A stretch of DNA of 64,000 bases, taken from contig CAXBIQ010000002.1 in assembly GCA_963975935.1 (NCBI GenBank), forward strand, positions 238,998-302,997, written 5' to 3'. This document shows, piece after piece, positions 34,684 to 43,466 of this stretch. Numbering within the stretch: the first letter of the stretch is position 1; every line of letters begins with the position of its first letter. The stretch comes from Planktosalinus sp963975935 (lineage in GTDB: Bacteria > Bacteroidota > Bacteroidia > Flavobacteriales > Flavobacteriaceae). The translations under genes were made by a program, and so were the position numbers. The notes under the pieces are model-generated. The model was not told where the DNA came from. It made no database searches and saw nothing but the letters and a program-made list of their open reading frames with translations.

Positions 34684-35739
34684 ATGAAAATAAAAGCAAT
34701 CTCTTTGCTGGTTTGTTTATTTGCTCCATTATTTGTTTTATCTCAGGTCCCACAGTATTACAGTACAGTAAATTTTTCAGCCACACAACAAGTACTTAAA
34801 CAACAACTCTCAAATTTAATAACAACTACTCATACTTATGAATTGACATATACACCTGAAGTCTGGGATGTGGTCAAGGAATCAGATCTGGAATATACTT
34901 ATGGAGATGATGTGTTGTTGCTTTATGGCTATAATGATAATGATGGAATTTCAAAAACTGACAGGACACGTGATAAAGACGCTAATTGTACCTCAAGCTC
35001 TTGCATTGGTTTATGGAATCGGGAGCACGTTTACCCCAGGTCACTGGCAACCCCTGATCTTGAAACAAGTTATCCCGGTGCAGGCACTGACGCGCACGCT
35101 ATAAGGGCAAGTGACAGCCAGATGAACAGCTCAAGGGGTAATCGTATATTTGAAGATGGAAATGGCAATTCTTACATCACTTCAAACGGTAATTTTTACC
35201 CCGGTGATGAGTGGAAAGGAGATGTGGCCCGCATAGTGATGTATATGTATTTAAGGTATCCCTCACGGTGCGAAGCAGTAATGGTGGGTCATGGAGATAT
35301 TTCATATTCTTATTTTAATGATATCCCTGATATTTTTTTAGAATGGAATGCTGAAGATCCTGTTTCTGAGTTTGAACAACAACGCAATGAGGTGATTTAT
35401 GGGAGTCAGGGTAACAGAAATCCGTTTATAGACAACCCTTATCTGGCTACAATGATATGGAATGGCCCTGAAGCAGAAGACCTCTGGGAGGCTCTTGATA
35501 TTTCAGAAAATATCACCGTATCTACTTTTCTTTATCCAACAGTAACAAGTGGTGTCGTATTCCTTGAAAGCGAAACTCAAACCTCTTTCAACTTTGAGGT
35601 CTACACAGTATCCGGCCAATTTATTATGAACGGTACTGCTGAAGAAAAAATTGACTTGGAAGGGCTTTCAAAGGGAATGTATTTTATTCAGTTACAAAAC
35701 CAAAACCATACACAAACGGAGAAAATAATATTGAGATAA
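34684..35739 (+). CDS. Secreted endonuclease I with T9SS sorting tail
   Basis: A 351-aa extracellular DNase. A signal peptide (MKIKAISLLVCLFAPLFVLSQ) is followed by the endonuclease I domain, with the beta-beta-alpha metal motif WNREHVYPRS (catalytic His) and DAHAIRASDSQMNSSRGN, up to about residue 260. The last 75 residues are a beta-sandwich sorting domain (VYTVSGQFIMNG, LEGLSKGMYFIQL, EKIILR), the Por_secre_tail used by the type IX system. The enzyme is thus likely released or surface-anchored, for example to take up phosphate and nucleosides from DNA. Gene start and end are unambiguous. Confidence 0.92.
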   Translation: MKIKAISLLVCLFAPLFVLSQVPQYYSTVNFSATQQVLKQQLSNLITTTHTYELTYTPEVWDVVKESDLEYTYGDDVLLLYGYNDNDGISKTDRTRDKDANCTSSSCIGLWNREHVYPRSLATPDLETSYPGAGTDAHAIRASDSQMNSSRGNRIFEDGNGNSYITSNGNFYPGDEWKGDVARIVMYMYLRYPSRCEAVMVGHGDISYSYFNDIPDIFLEWNAEDPVSEFEQQRNEVIYGSQGNRNPFIDNPYLATMIWNGPEAEDLWEALDISENITVSTFLYPTVTSGVVFLESETQTSFNFEVYTVSGQFIMNGTAEEKIDLEGLSKGMYFIQLQNQNHTQTEKIILR

Positions 35740-35879
35740 AAAGTGGTTTATCTTGATATGTATCCTTTACAATCAGCATTTTGGATAGTTTTTCCCGGCA
35801 CCACCTTCAGAGCTAAAATTATGGCTATTAAAATTGTGCAGAATACAATAATGATTAATTTTAGAACTTATTATCTGGT

Positions 35880-37253
35880 ATGCGAGTTCTGAGAGTCAAG
35901 CCCATAAAAAAAATCACTTACATTCAGTTATTGCTGCTGCATGCCGGGTTTGCAATGCTTGTTTATTTAATCCCTTCCTCATCCAAGTTTATTTATCTGG
36001 GAATTGTCGCTTTTTTCTTTTTCCTGATTTTCACCAAGGGAAACAAAAATAATGAAGCCTTGATTGCAGCAGCATATATAACAGGAGCTGAGCTTTTTTT
36101 CAGGATGACCGGGGGTGCTTTTTTTTATGAATCAGGCAAATATCTTGTCATTGTTTTCTTGCTCATAGGGTTGTTTTTATCAGGCACTTCAAAAAAATCA
36201 ATGCCCTATTGGCTATATCTGTTTTTACTGGTTCCCGGGGTCTTTTTCTCGGCTCTGAACTTAAATTATGATACCAATATTAGAACTACCATAGCCTTTA
36301 ACATAAGTGGTCCTGTTACTGCAGGAATTGTAGGTATTTATTGTTTTTACAGAAAAATTTCAGCAAACAGGATTCATCATATTTTTTTAGCATTGCTGCT
36401 CCCCATCATTACTTTAACACTCTATCTTTTTGTGTACACACCCAATATCAGGGATGCTCTTAGCGGAACGTCCTCAAACTTTGCAGCTTCAGGGGGATTT
36501 GGACCCAATCAGGTTTCAACGATTATGGGTTTGGGGGCCATTATTTTATTTCTTAGGCTCTTTACAGTTAAAAGTAAACTAGTGAATATTATTGATCTGG
36601 GACTTTTAGCTCTGGTTTGTTACAGAGGGTTAGTAACATTTTCAAGGGGAGGAATGATAACGGCTGTGGTTTGCGTCATCGCATTTCTGTTATTGTATTT
36701 TTATTCGGCAAATGCATTGGCAAAAGCAAAATTAATCCCTAAGATCGTGGTTATTTCCGGAATTTTGTTGTTGACGTGGGGGTTTACTTCAATTCAGACA
36801 TTTGGTTTTATAGACAAGCGATACAGCAACCAGGACGCAGCGGGCAGGGTAAAGGAAGACATAACAACCGGTAGGGCAGAGTTGTTGTCTTCAGAACTGG
36901 ATGTGTTTTTTAAAAACCCCCTAACAGGAATAGGTATTGGCAAGATAAAAGAACACAGGGAAGAAAAAACCGGAATATCTGTAGCAACCCACAATGAAGT
37001 GAGCAGGTTGTTGTCTGAGCACGGCATCTCAGGATTGATAGCATTGTTTATTTTAGCATTTACACCGTTGTTTTATTGGCTTCGTTACAGACCCAGTGTT
37101 TATTTTTTCGCTTTTTACTTTTTTTGGTTGCTCACCATTGGCCATTCCTCAATGCGACTGGCTGCTCCCGGGTTTATTTATGGACTGTGCTTACTCTATA
37201 TTTTTTATGAAAAAAATACTTTACATAGGAAATCGCTTACACAAAAAGGGTAA
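35880..37253 (+). CDS. O-antigen ligase/polymerase family membrane protein (Wzy/WaaL)
   Basis: A 457-aa inner-membrane protein with about 11-12 hydrophobic segments. The family motif TFSRGGMITA and the large extracytoplasmic loop ending in ATHNEVSRLLSEHGISG place it in the Wzy_C/O-antigen ligase family, so it joins repeat units or attaches finished chains. The catalytic His is probably in the THNE context. It overlaps the glycosyltransferase gene by 47 bases and starts the second polysaccharide block. Whether it is the polymerase or the ligase cannot be told from sequence. Confidence 0.85.
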   Translation: MRVLRVKPIKKITYIQLLLLHAGFAMLVYLIPSSSKFIYLGIVAFFFFLIFTKGNKNNEALIAAAYITGAELFFRMTGGAFFYESGKYLVIVFLLIGLFLSGTSKKSMPYWLYLFLLVPGVFFSALNLNYDTNIRTTIAFNISGPVTAGIVGIYCFYRKISANRIHHIFLALLLPIITLTLYLFVYTPNIRDALSGTSSNFAASGGFGPNQVSTIMGLGAIILFLRLFTVKSKLVNIIDLGLLALVCYRGLVTFSRGGMITAVVCVIAFLLLYFYSANALAKAKLIPKIVVISGILLLTWGFTSIQTFGFIDKRYSNQDAAGRVKEDITTGRAELLSSELDVFFKNPLTGIGIGKIKEHREEKTGISVATHNEVSRLLSEHGISGLIALFILAFTPLFYWLRYRPSVYFFAFYFFWLLTIGHSSMRLAAPGFIYGLCLLYIFYEKNTLHRKSLTQKG

Positions 37254-38214
37254 GACGGTTACAGGGGTAGAATCGCTGGGAAACCTCTTAGAGCAGGAGG
37301 GATATGTCATTGACAGGGCTTCTGACAAAACCAATAAAGTGCTGCGCTTACTGGATATGTGTTTTAGCGTGATAAAACGCAGAAAGTCAATTGACTATAT
37401 TCTTATTGACACTTACAGCACAACCAACTTTTATTATGCCGTGGCAGTTTCATGGCTGGCAAAACGTTACCATATTCCTTATCTTCCTATTCTTCACGGT
37501 GGGAATTTACCATATCGTCTTAAAAGAAGTAAAAAACTGAGTCGTATTGTTTTTAAAAACGCCAGAATAAACGTAGCTCCTTCAGAATACCTTAAATCAG
37601 TTTTTGAAAATAACGGGTATATAAACACAGTCTGCATCTCAAATGCCATTGAAATCAAGGAGTACCCTTTTTCAGAAAGGACTTTAAAACCCAATCTTTT
37701 ATGGGTACGTTCCTTTTCGGAAATATACAATCCTCTTTTGGCTTTAAAATCACTGAAAATTTTACTAACAGAGTATCCCGAAGCAAAGCTCTGTATGGTG
37801 GGACCTGATAAGGACGGCTCTCTTGGGGTTTGTGAAAAGTATGCCTTGGAAAATACATTACCGGTTCAGTTTACGGGAAAACTTACAAAAGAAGAATGGA
37901 TTGCGCTTTCAAAAGAATTTTCGGTCTTTATCAATACGACAAACTTTGATAACACGCCTATAAGTGTGATTGAGGCAATGGCTTTGGGGCTTCCCGTAGT
38001 ATCAACTGATGTTGGTGGGATTCCGTTTCTGCTTGAAGACAATCAGGATGCTGTTTTGGTCCCTCCCCGAAATCCCAGTGCTTTTGCAAATGGAATAAAG
38101 AAGCTGTTAACAAATGAAAAGCTGTCTGAAAAATTAAAAATAAATGCCAGAAAAAAGGCAGAAAGGTATGATTGGCAAAAAGTTAAAGAACAATGGCATC
38201 TTTTATTAAAATAA
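37207..38214 (+). CDS. Glycosyltransferase family 4-type
   Basis: A 335-aa cytosolic GT-B glycosyltransferase. The N-terminal part starts MKKILYIGNRLHKKG; the C-terminal nucleotide-sugar domain shows FINTTNFDNTPISVIEAMALGLPVVSTDVGGIPFLL with the E-x7-E type motif of GT4. The frame is open upstream to 37096, within the ligase gene, but the ATG at 37207 fits the family N-terminus. It overlaps the previous gene by 47 bases, so translation is coupled. Donor and acceptor sugars are unknown. It is the only plain glycosyltransferase in the window. Confidence 0.9.
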   Translation: MKKILYIGNRLHKKGKTVTGVESLGNLLEQEGYVIDRASDKTNKVLRLLDMCFSVIKRRKSIDYILIDTYSTTNFYYAVAVSWLAKRYHIPYLPILHGGNLPYRLKRSKKLSRIVFKNARINVAPSEYLKSVFENNGYINTVCISNAIEIKEYPFSERTLKPNLLWVRSFSEIYNPLLALKSLKILLTEYPEAKLCMVGPDKDGSLGVCEKYALENTLPVQFTGKLTKEEWIALSKEFSVFINTTNFDNTPISVIEAMALGLPVVSTDVGGIPFLLEDNQDAVLVPPRNPSAFANGIKKLLTNEKLSEKLKINARKKAERYDWQKVKEQWHLLLK

Positions 38215-38247
38215 GATATTGTATTTTTAAACCCCAAATTTAATCAA

Positions 38248-39633
38248 ATGGCAAAGCCTTCAAAAATTCACTTTGAGATCTCTGAGCGAAAAGTGCTGTT
38301 ACGGGTTTTAGATCTTGTTACAGTATTTATAATGCTTTATGGTGTTGGGAAGCTATTTGAATTTGATTATTTTGTTATCTCACCAGACCGCTGGGAATGG
38401 CTGATCATTTTAGCGGTTTACATTACAGTATTTGGAACCATATTTGAACTCTATGATCTCCAAAAAGCCAGCAAGATTGATATTGTATTAAAAAATATTT
38501 TACTGACATCTTCCCTCACCGTCTTGGTGTATCTCTTAACCCCTTTTTACACACCGCAACTTCCGGGAAACAGGTTGCAGATTATTTACTTCTTTTTGGC
38601 TATTGTTATTGCACTCTATTTCTGGAGGCTTGCTTACATTACATTGATTTCCTCTCCCAGGTTTTACAAACGCATATTGTTGATAGGGAATTCTTCAAAT
38701 GCATTATTAATGATAAATGCCATAGAGAAATCAGATCCAAACTATAAAGTAATAGGGTTTATAAACACCGGAAAAGAACTCACTGAAGATATTGGGACAA
38801 CCCCTTTTACAACCGAAGATATTAAGAGGGTCATTCATGAAAATGCAATATCTGAAATTGTAATCGCAGATAATTTTTCAAAACGCTTATCGCTGCATGT
38901 CTATACCCAACTTTTGGATTTACTGGAAAAAGGTTTTCCCATTAAGGAATACACGCAGGTATATGAAGATTTGACATACCGGGTGCCTGTTCATCATGTT
39001 GAAAAGGATTTTTACAGGTATTTTCCGTTTAGCAGAAGCAATCAAAATAAGCTATATCTTTTTTTTCACAGGGCGATGGATGTTGTGCTTTCGGTGATTG
39101 GGTTGGTGCTTGGTATTGTTTTACTTCCTGTAATTTTAATAGGAAACCTGATAGCAAACCGCGGCCCTTTATTTTATTTTCAGGAGCGCGTTGGAAAAAA
39201 CGGAAAGACATTCTTCATCATAAAACTGCGCAGTATGATCATAGATGCCGAAAAGGATGGTGCTGTCTGGGCGAGTAATAATGATCAGCGGGTGACTGCA
39301 TTTGGCCGCTTTTTAAGAAAATCAAGAATTGATGAAATCCCGCAGTTTGTCAATGTTCTGAAAGGAGATATGAGTATAATCGGGCCCCGACCGGAACGTC
39401 CCGTGTTTGTCAAAGAACTCTCAGAAGACATCCCCTTTTATGAAATAAGACATATTATCAAGCCGGGGCTTACGGGCTGGGCACAGGTTAAAAGCAATTA
39501 TGCGGCTTCAAAAGAAGATGCTCTGGAGAAATTACAGTATGACCTTTATTACATTAAAAAGAGAAGCGTTTATCTGGATTTGAATATTCTGCTTAAAACT
39601 TTCAGCACTATCTTGTTCTACAGAGGGCACTAA
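38248..39633 (+). CDS. Initiating glycosyl-phosphate transferase, WcaJ-like long form
   Basis: Predicted to start a repeat unit on undecaprenyl phosphate. The 461-aa protein has four N-terminal membrane helices (about residues 20-135), a CoA-binding-like Rossmann domain (RILLIGNSSNALLM), a further helix (about 277-300) and the catalytic C-terminal domain FYFQERVGKNGKTFFIIKLRSM, SRIDEIPQFVNVLKGDMSIIGPRPERPVF. It is a second initiating enzyme beside the short one at 16635, so the cell may build two different glycans or use two sugars. It ends the second block; no flippase follows in this window. Confidence 0.92.
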   Translation: MAKPSKIHFEISERKVLLRVLDLVTVFIMLYGVGKLFEFDYFVISPDRWEWLIILAVYITVFGTIFELYDLQKASKIDIVLKNILLTSSLTVLVYLLTPFYTPQLPGNRLQIIYFFLAIVIALYFWRLAYITLISSPRFYKRILLIGNSSNALLMINAIEKSDPNYKVIGFINTGKELTEDIGTTPFTTEDIKRVIHENAISEIVIADNFSKRLSLHVYTQLLDLLEKGFPIKEYTQVYEDLTYRVPVHHVEKDFYRYFPFSRSNQNKLYLFFHRAMDVVLSVIGLVLGIVLLPVILIGNLIANRGPLFYFQERVGKNGKTFFIIKLRSMIIDAEKDGAVWASNNDQRVTAFGRFLRKSRIDEIPQFVNVLKGDMSIIGPRPERPVFVKELSEDIPFYEIRHIIKPGLTGWAQVKSNYAASKEDALEKLQYDLYYIKKRSVYLDLNILLKTFSTILFYRGH

Positions 39634-39813
39634 CAAAGCATACGGAATCACTCAAAGGAATTTGTAAACTTTCTGACTGTTAAAGTTGTCTGTTTTTGAA
39701 GATGGAATGCTTTTTTTTATTAAATTGCTGTTCATTAACATTAAAATATCTCGCCTATTTAACATAGCTACTTTTTGATTAAGCCTTAAATTTAAATTAA
39801 ATCCATTACAATT

Positions 39814-40011
39814 ATGGCAAGAGCTATGTTTGACTACACTAAAGCAGTACTTGCAAAAGTTAGCTTTGACACTAATTTGTTTTGCAAAGAGCTTCAGAAA
39901 GCTTTGAAAAGATTACTCCCTTATGAAATTGAGGAGTTGAAGGTTTGGGTCAATTCATTGATTAAACAAAACCCTGATTTAAATCAATGTTTAGTCTACT
40001 TAAAGCCCTAG
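39814..40011 (+). CDS. Small conserved-looking protein, 65 aa
   Basis: A 65-residue soluble protein, MARAMFDYTKAVLAKVSFD then LFCKELQKALKRLLPYEIEELKVW, with a basic, helical character and no signal peptide. From memory I have seen near-identical small proteins in other Bacteroidota; this is unverified. It is a lone gene between the WcaJ-like gene and oxyR, with 180 bp upstream and 117 bp downstream. The regular helical pattern and the clear ATG argue for a real gene. Function unknown. Confidence 0.7.
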   Translation: MARAMFDYTKAVLAKVSFDTNLFCKELQKALKRLLPYEIEELKVWVNSLIKQNPDLNQCLVYLKP

Positions 40012-40128
40012 ATTATTAGCTTCCTAAAAAAAGGAATATTCACAGTTTTATTCAGGTTTGAATTTTAAGTGTTAATGAGGTAACAAACTTTTTAATGTGT
40101 CTATCCTTTTTTCAGGAAGTTTTTTTAT

Positions 40129-41064
40129 TTATTTCAGTGGGCTGATAATCTTTACATCCTGAAAAGCAATTGCCCCCCTAATTATTCCTGAAATTACATC
40201 ATACAATGCATCTACAATCTGTGGTTTTAACTCACTTTTATGCCTGATGATACTAACCTCTCTGGCTGGTGAAGGTTCTTTAAAATAATGCAGGTATTTT
40301 TTTTCTTTCTCTTTGATATCCATCGTGTGTAAATAAGGCAGCAATGTCATGCCCAGACCTTCGTTTGATAACTTTATCAATGTTTCAAAACTCCCGCTTT
40401 CAAGCTGAAATTTTTCAGTGGTGTCTTTTTTTGATGCTTTACACAGGTTGATCACCCCATCCCGGAAACAATGCCCGTCTTCAAGGAGCAAAATATCTTC
40501 AAGATCAAGATCGTCAACCAATATATCCTTTTTTGAGAACAAGCGGTGGCTTTCGGTAATATATGCCACAAAAGGTTCATAATACAAAACCCGCTCTTTG
40601 ATGTTTTCATTCTGTAAGGGCGTGGCTGCAATTGCTGCGTCCAGATGGCCTTCATTTAGTTTTTGAATACAGTCCTCTGTGTTGAGTTCCTCTATTTTTA
40701 AGCGCACTTTGGGGTGCCTTTTGGTAAACGTCATTAAAAACATAGGCAACAACGTGGGCATAACTGTAGGGATAATACCCAGTTTGAAATCACCACCTAT
40801 ATAGCCTTTCTGCTGGTCTACAATGTCCTGCATCCTGTCTGCTTCATTGACAATGTTACGGGCCTGCTCCACAATCTTTTCACCAATTGTGGTCAATTTA
40901 AGCGGTTTTGTGCTCCGATCAAATATGAGAATGGCCAGTTCTTCTTCCAGCTTTTGAATTTGCATACTTAGCGTGGGCTGCGTTACAAACGTTTTTTCTG
41001 CTGCTTTCGTAAAGTTTTTATACTCAGCAACCATCAAAACATACTTTAATTGGGTAATGGTCAT
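40129..41064 (-). CDS. oxyR: Hydrogen-peroxide sensor and LysR-type regulator OxyR
   Basis: A 311-aa LysR-type activator. The N-terminal winged helix (MTITQLKYVLMVAEYKNFTKAAEKTFVTQPTLS) is followed by a substrate domain with the OxyR-specific cysteine pair: GHCFRDGVINLC, with Cys199 and Cys208 at the same numbers as in E. coli OxyR. GIIPTVMPTLLP (Thr100) also agrees. Oxidation to a disulfide would activate expression of peroxide defence genes. A TACATTTG box (41084-41091) lies upstream on the minus strand. No catalase or Dps gene is adjacent, so targets are elsewhere. Confidence 0.93.
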   Translation of the reverse strand: MTITQLKYVLMVAEYKNFTKAAEKTFVTQPTLSMQIQKLEEELAILIFDRSTKPLKLTTIGEKIVEQARNIVNEADRMQDIVDQQKGYIGGDFKLGIIPTVMPTLLPMFLMTFTKRHPKVRLKIEELNTEDCIQKLNEGHLDAAIAATPLQNENIKERVLYYEPFVAYITESHRLFSKKDILVDDLDLEDILLLEDGHCFRDGVINLCKASKKDTTEKFQLESGSFETLIKLSNEGLGMTLLPYLHTMDIKEKEKKYLHYFKEPSPAREVSIIRHKSELKPQIVDALYDVISGIIRGAIAFQDVKIISPLK

Positions 41065-41083
41065 AGTATCTGCATTTCTAATA

Positions 41084-41091
41084 CAAATGTA
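41084..41091 (-). promoter_or_regulatory. Probable oxyR promoter -7 box
   Basis: The minus strand reads TACATTTG, an exact TAnnTTTG match, 19 bases before the ATG at 41064. No -33 TTTG found at the usual distance. Confidence 0.45.
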
Positions 41092-41135
41092 AATAAATTA
41101 TAAGGAATAATTATGCAGAATTGATTTGTTGTTAC

Positions 41136-42467
41136 TTAGAGTATACCTCTTGCTTTAATTTCAAGGTATTTATTGATAGTGTTAACCGTAAGGTCTTTGG
41201 GAGGTGTCAAAATAGCTTGAATCCCTTTTTGCTGAAGGGCCTTCAGAATCGTTTTCTTGTCATTTTGAAATTCACCGGCAATGGTTTGATCATAAATATC
41301 AGCAAGATTCTCTGCTTTTGTGGAAATAAGCCGGGTCAGTTCTGTATTTTCAAAAAAGATAACAACCAGCACATGCTTTTTGGCAATGGATTGAAGATAG
41401 GGTAATTGCCGGTAAAGGGATGAAATATGTTCAAAATTAGTGTAAAGCAGTATAAGGCTGCGATGGGTTATTTTTCGTTTCACCAGCCCTTGCAATACAC
41501 CATAATCAGCGTCTAAAAAATTTGTATCAATGTTGTATAAAGTTTCAAGGATAGTATTGAGATAAGTCTTTTTTGCCTGGGCCGGTAAAAAACTGTTAGT
41601 CTTGTTGGAAAAATCGACAAATCCCACTTTGTCACCTTTTTTCAAAGCAATATTTGAAAAAGCAAGCGTACTGTTAATAGCATAATCCAATAGCTTTAAA
41701 CCCTCAAAGGGCATTTTCATCACGCGGCTGCTGTCTATAATAGAATAAACGGGCTGCATTTTCTCATCCTGATACTGATTGACCATCAGGTTTGCTCTCT
41801 TTGCCGTGGCATTCCAGTTTATAGTGCGAATGTCATCGCCGGCAACATAATCTTTGATTTGTTCAAATTCCAGTGTATTCCCGATGCGCCTGATTTTTTT
41901 GAAACCGAAATGGCTTAACTTGTTATCAAGCGCCAAAAAATCATACCGCTTCATTTGTATAAAGGAAGGGTATACTTTAACCATTTGTTCCTGATTGAAG
42001 CTGTACCTCCTTTTGATAAAGCCCAGTGGCGAACTCACATAACAATTCATTTTTCCAAAGACATATTCACCCCTTTCCACGGGTTTGACTTCATAAGTAA
42101 GGGTGTTTTGTTCCTTTCCGGAAAGGGAGGTTTCTCTTTTGAAATCCCTTTTTTGAAATTGTATGGGAAGCTCATCAATCAATACAATTTTAATCTTATA
42201 ATCATAGAGGTTATTCAATTTCACTAAAACATAGTTGAGGTCACTGTTTGAAAATTTATCGGGTAAAACACGATTTCCTTTCAGACCACTTTTCTGATAC
42301 AGCATGGAAATCTCGATCAATATAACTACAATCAATGCCAAAACAAGTATCCACACAACGGCATAAAGACCCTGGATCCAGTTTGAAAACAAAAACAGGA
42401 CAGCTATGAGGGCAATGCTCATAAAAAACCGTTGCGAGAGGTATAATGATTTTAGCAATTTGATCAT
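41136..42467 (-). CDS. DUF58 domain protein (vWA-like)
   Basis: A 443-aa membrane-anchored protein: two N-terminal helices (about residues 14-50), a beta-rich region, and a C-terminal DUF58 domain (GDDIRTINWNATAKRANLMVNQYQDEK, then a von Willebrand A-like fold with VYSIIDSSRVMKM). DUF58 proteins typically work with a MoxR ATPase, encoded immediately upstream: the MoxR stop and this ATG are adjacent (42468/42467, no gap). The cluster is common in Bacteroidota and linked to envelope or aerotolerance functions in relatives (BatA/BatB type), but the exact role is open. It is the last gene in the operon. Confidence 0.88.
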   Translation of the reverse strand: MIKLLKSLYLSQRFFMSIALIAVLFLFSNWIQGLYAVVWILVLALIVVILIEISMLYQKSGLKGNRVLPDKFSNSDLNYVLVKLNNLYDYKIKIVLIDELPIQFQKRDFKRETSLSGKEQNTLTYEVKPVERGEYVFGKMNCYVSSPLGFIKRRYSFNQEQMVKVYPSFIQMKRYDFLALDNKLSHFGFKKIRRIGNTLEFEQIKDYVAGDDIRTINWNATAKRANLMVNQYQDEKMQPVYSIIDSSRVMKMPFEGLKLLDYAINSTLAFSNIALKKGDKVGFVDFSNKTNSFLPAQAKKTYLNTILETLYNIDTNFLDADYGVLQGLVKRKITHRSLILLYTNFEHISSLYRQLPYLQSIAKKHVLVVIFFENTELTRLISTKAENLADIYDQTIAGEFQNDKKTILKALQQKGIQAILTPPKDLTVNTINKYLEIKARGIL

Positions 42468-43466
42468 TTATCTGGGTATTTCAACTGCGTGGGAAATCAT
42501 TTCGATAACAGACTCGGGGGTCATACCTTCCATTTCTCGTTCCGGTGAGAGGATAATGCGATGGCCTAAAACCGGCGCCAGTGTTTTCTTAACATCATCC
42601 GGAATGACAAAATCACGTCCTGAAATAGCTGCAAATGCTTTCGAGGCATTCATAATAGCTATGGATGCACGTGGTGAACCTCCCAGGTATAAATGGGGGT
42701 GATTTCTCGTTTTGTCGACAATCTGTGCGATGTAATGAAAGATTTTTTCTTCAATAATAATTTCCTGAACCAGTTGCCTGTATTTTTTAAGGTCATCTAC
42801 CGTCAACACGGCATCTACTTCATCAAGAGGGACATTTAATTTCCGGTCGTGATGGGTTTTTAAAATCAGGATTTCTTCTTCAAGATTGGGGTATCCCACT
42901 TTTATCTTAAATAAAAACCGGTCCAACTGTGCTTCAGGGAGCGCATACGTTCCTTCTTGTTCCAGCGGATTTTGCGTGGCGATAACCATAAAAGGGTAAT
43001 CCATAATATATTTATTGCCGTCAATGGTGATTTGCCGCTCCTCCATAACTTCAAACAAGGCAGACTGGGTTTTGGCAGGAGCCCTGTTTATTTCGTCAAT
43101 CAAAACAATGTTTGAAAAAACCGGCCCTTTTTTAAATTCAAAATCAGCATTCTTAACATTAAAAATGGAAGTTCCCAGGACATCACTCGGCATCAAATCC
43201 GGGGTGAATTGAATCCTGCTGAAATTTGTTTTCAGTGATTTGGCAAATAACTTTGCCGTAATGGTTTTAGCGATACCGGGCACTCCTTCAATGAGCACGT
43301 GACCGTTTGCCAGCAGATTGACCACCAGCAATTCTATAAAATCCTGCTGACCAATAATTACTTTCCCCAGTTGGGCCTTAATGGCATCAACAGCATTTTT
43401 TAATTCTTCCAGAGGAATGCGACTGTCAAACTTTAATTCCTCGTTTGTATTTTCATTGGTTTCCAT
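42468..43466 (-). CDS. MoxR family AAA+ ATPase
   Basis: A 332-aa cytosolic AAA+ ATPase that probably acts as a chaperone for its vWA-like neighbour. Walker A is GVPGIAKT (about residues 60-67), Walker B VLIDEINRAPAKTQSALFEVMEE, sensor 1 ATQNPLEQEGTYALPEAQLDRF with the arginine finger. Family length is normal. It overlaps the DUF4350 gene by 14 bases and abuts DUF58, so it lies in the middle of a tightly coupled operon. Confidence 0.95.
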   Translation of the reverse strand: METNENTNEELKFDSRIPLEELKNAVDAIKAQLGKVIIGQQDFIELLVVNLLANGHVLIEGVPGIAKTITAKLFAKSLKTNFSRIQFTPDLMPSDVLGTSIFNVKNADFEFKKGPVFSNIVLIDEINRAPAKTQSALFEVMEERQITIDGNKYIMDYPFMVIATQNPLEQEGTYALPEAQLDRFLFKIKVGYPNLEEEILILKTHHDRKLNVPLDEVDAVLTVDDLKKYRQLVQEIIIEEKIFHYIAQIVDKTRNHPHLYLGGSPRASIAIMNASKAFAAISGRDFVIPDDVKKTLAPVLGHRIILSPEREMEGMTPESVIEMISHAVEIPR

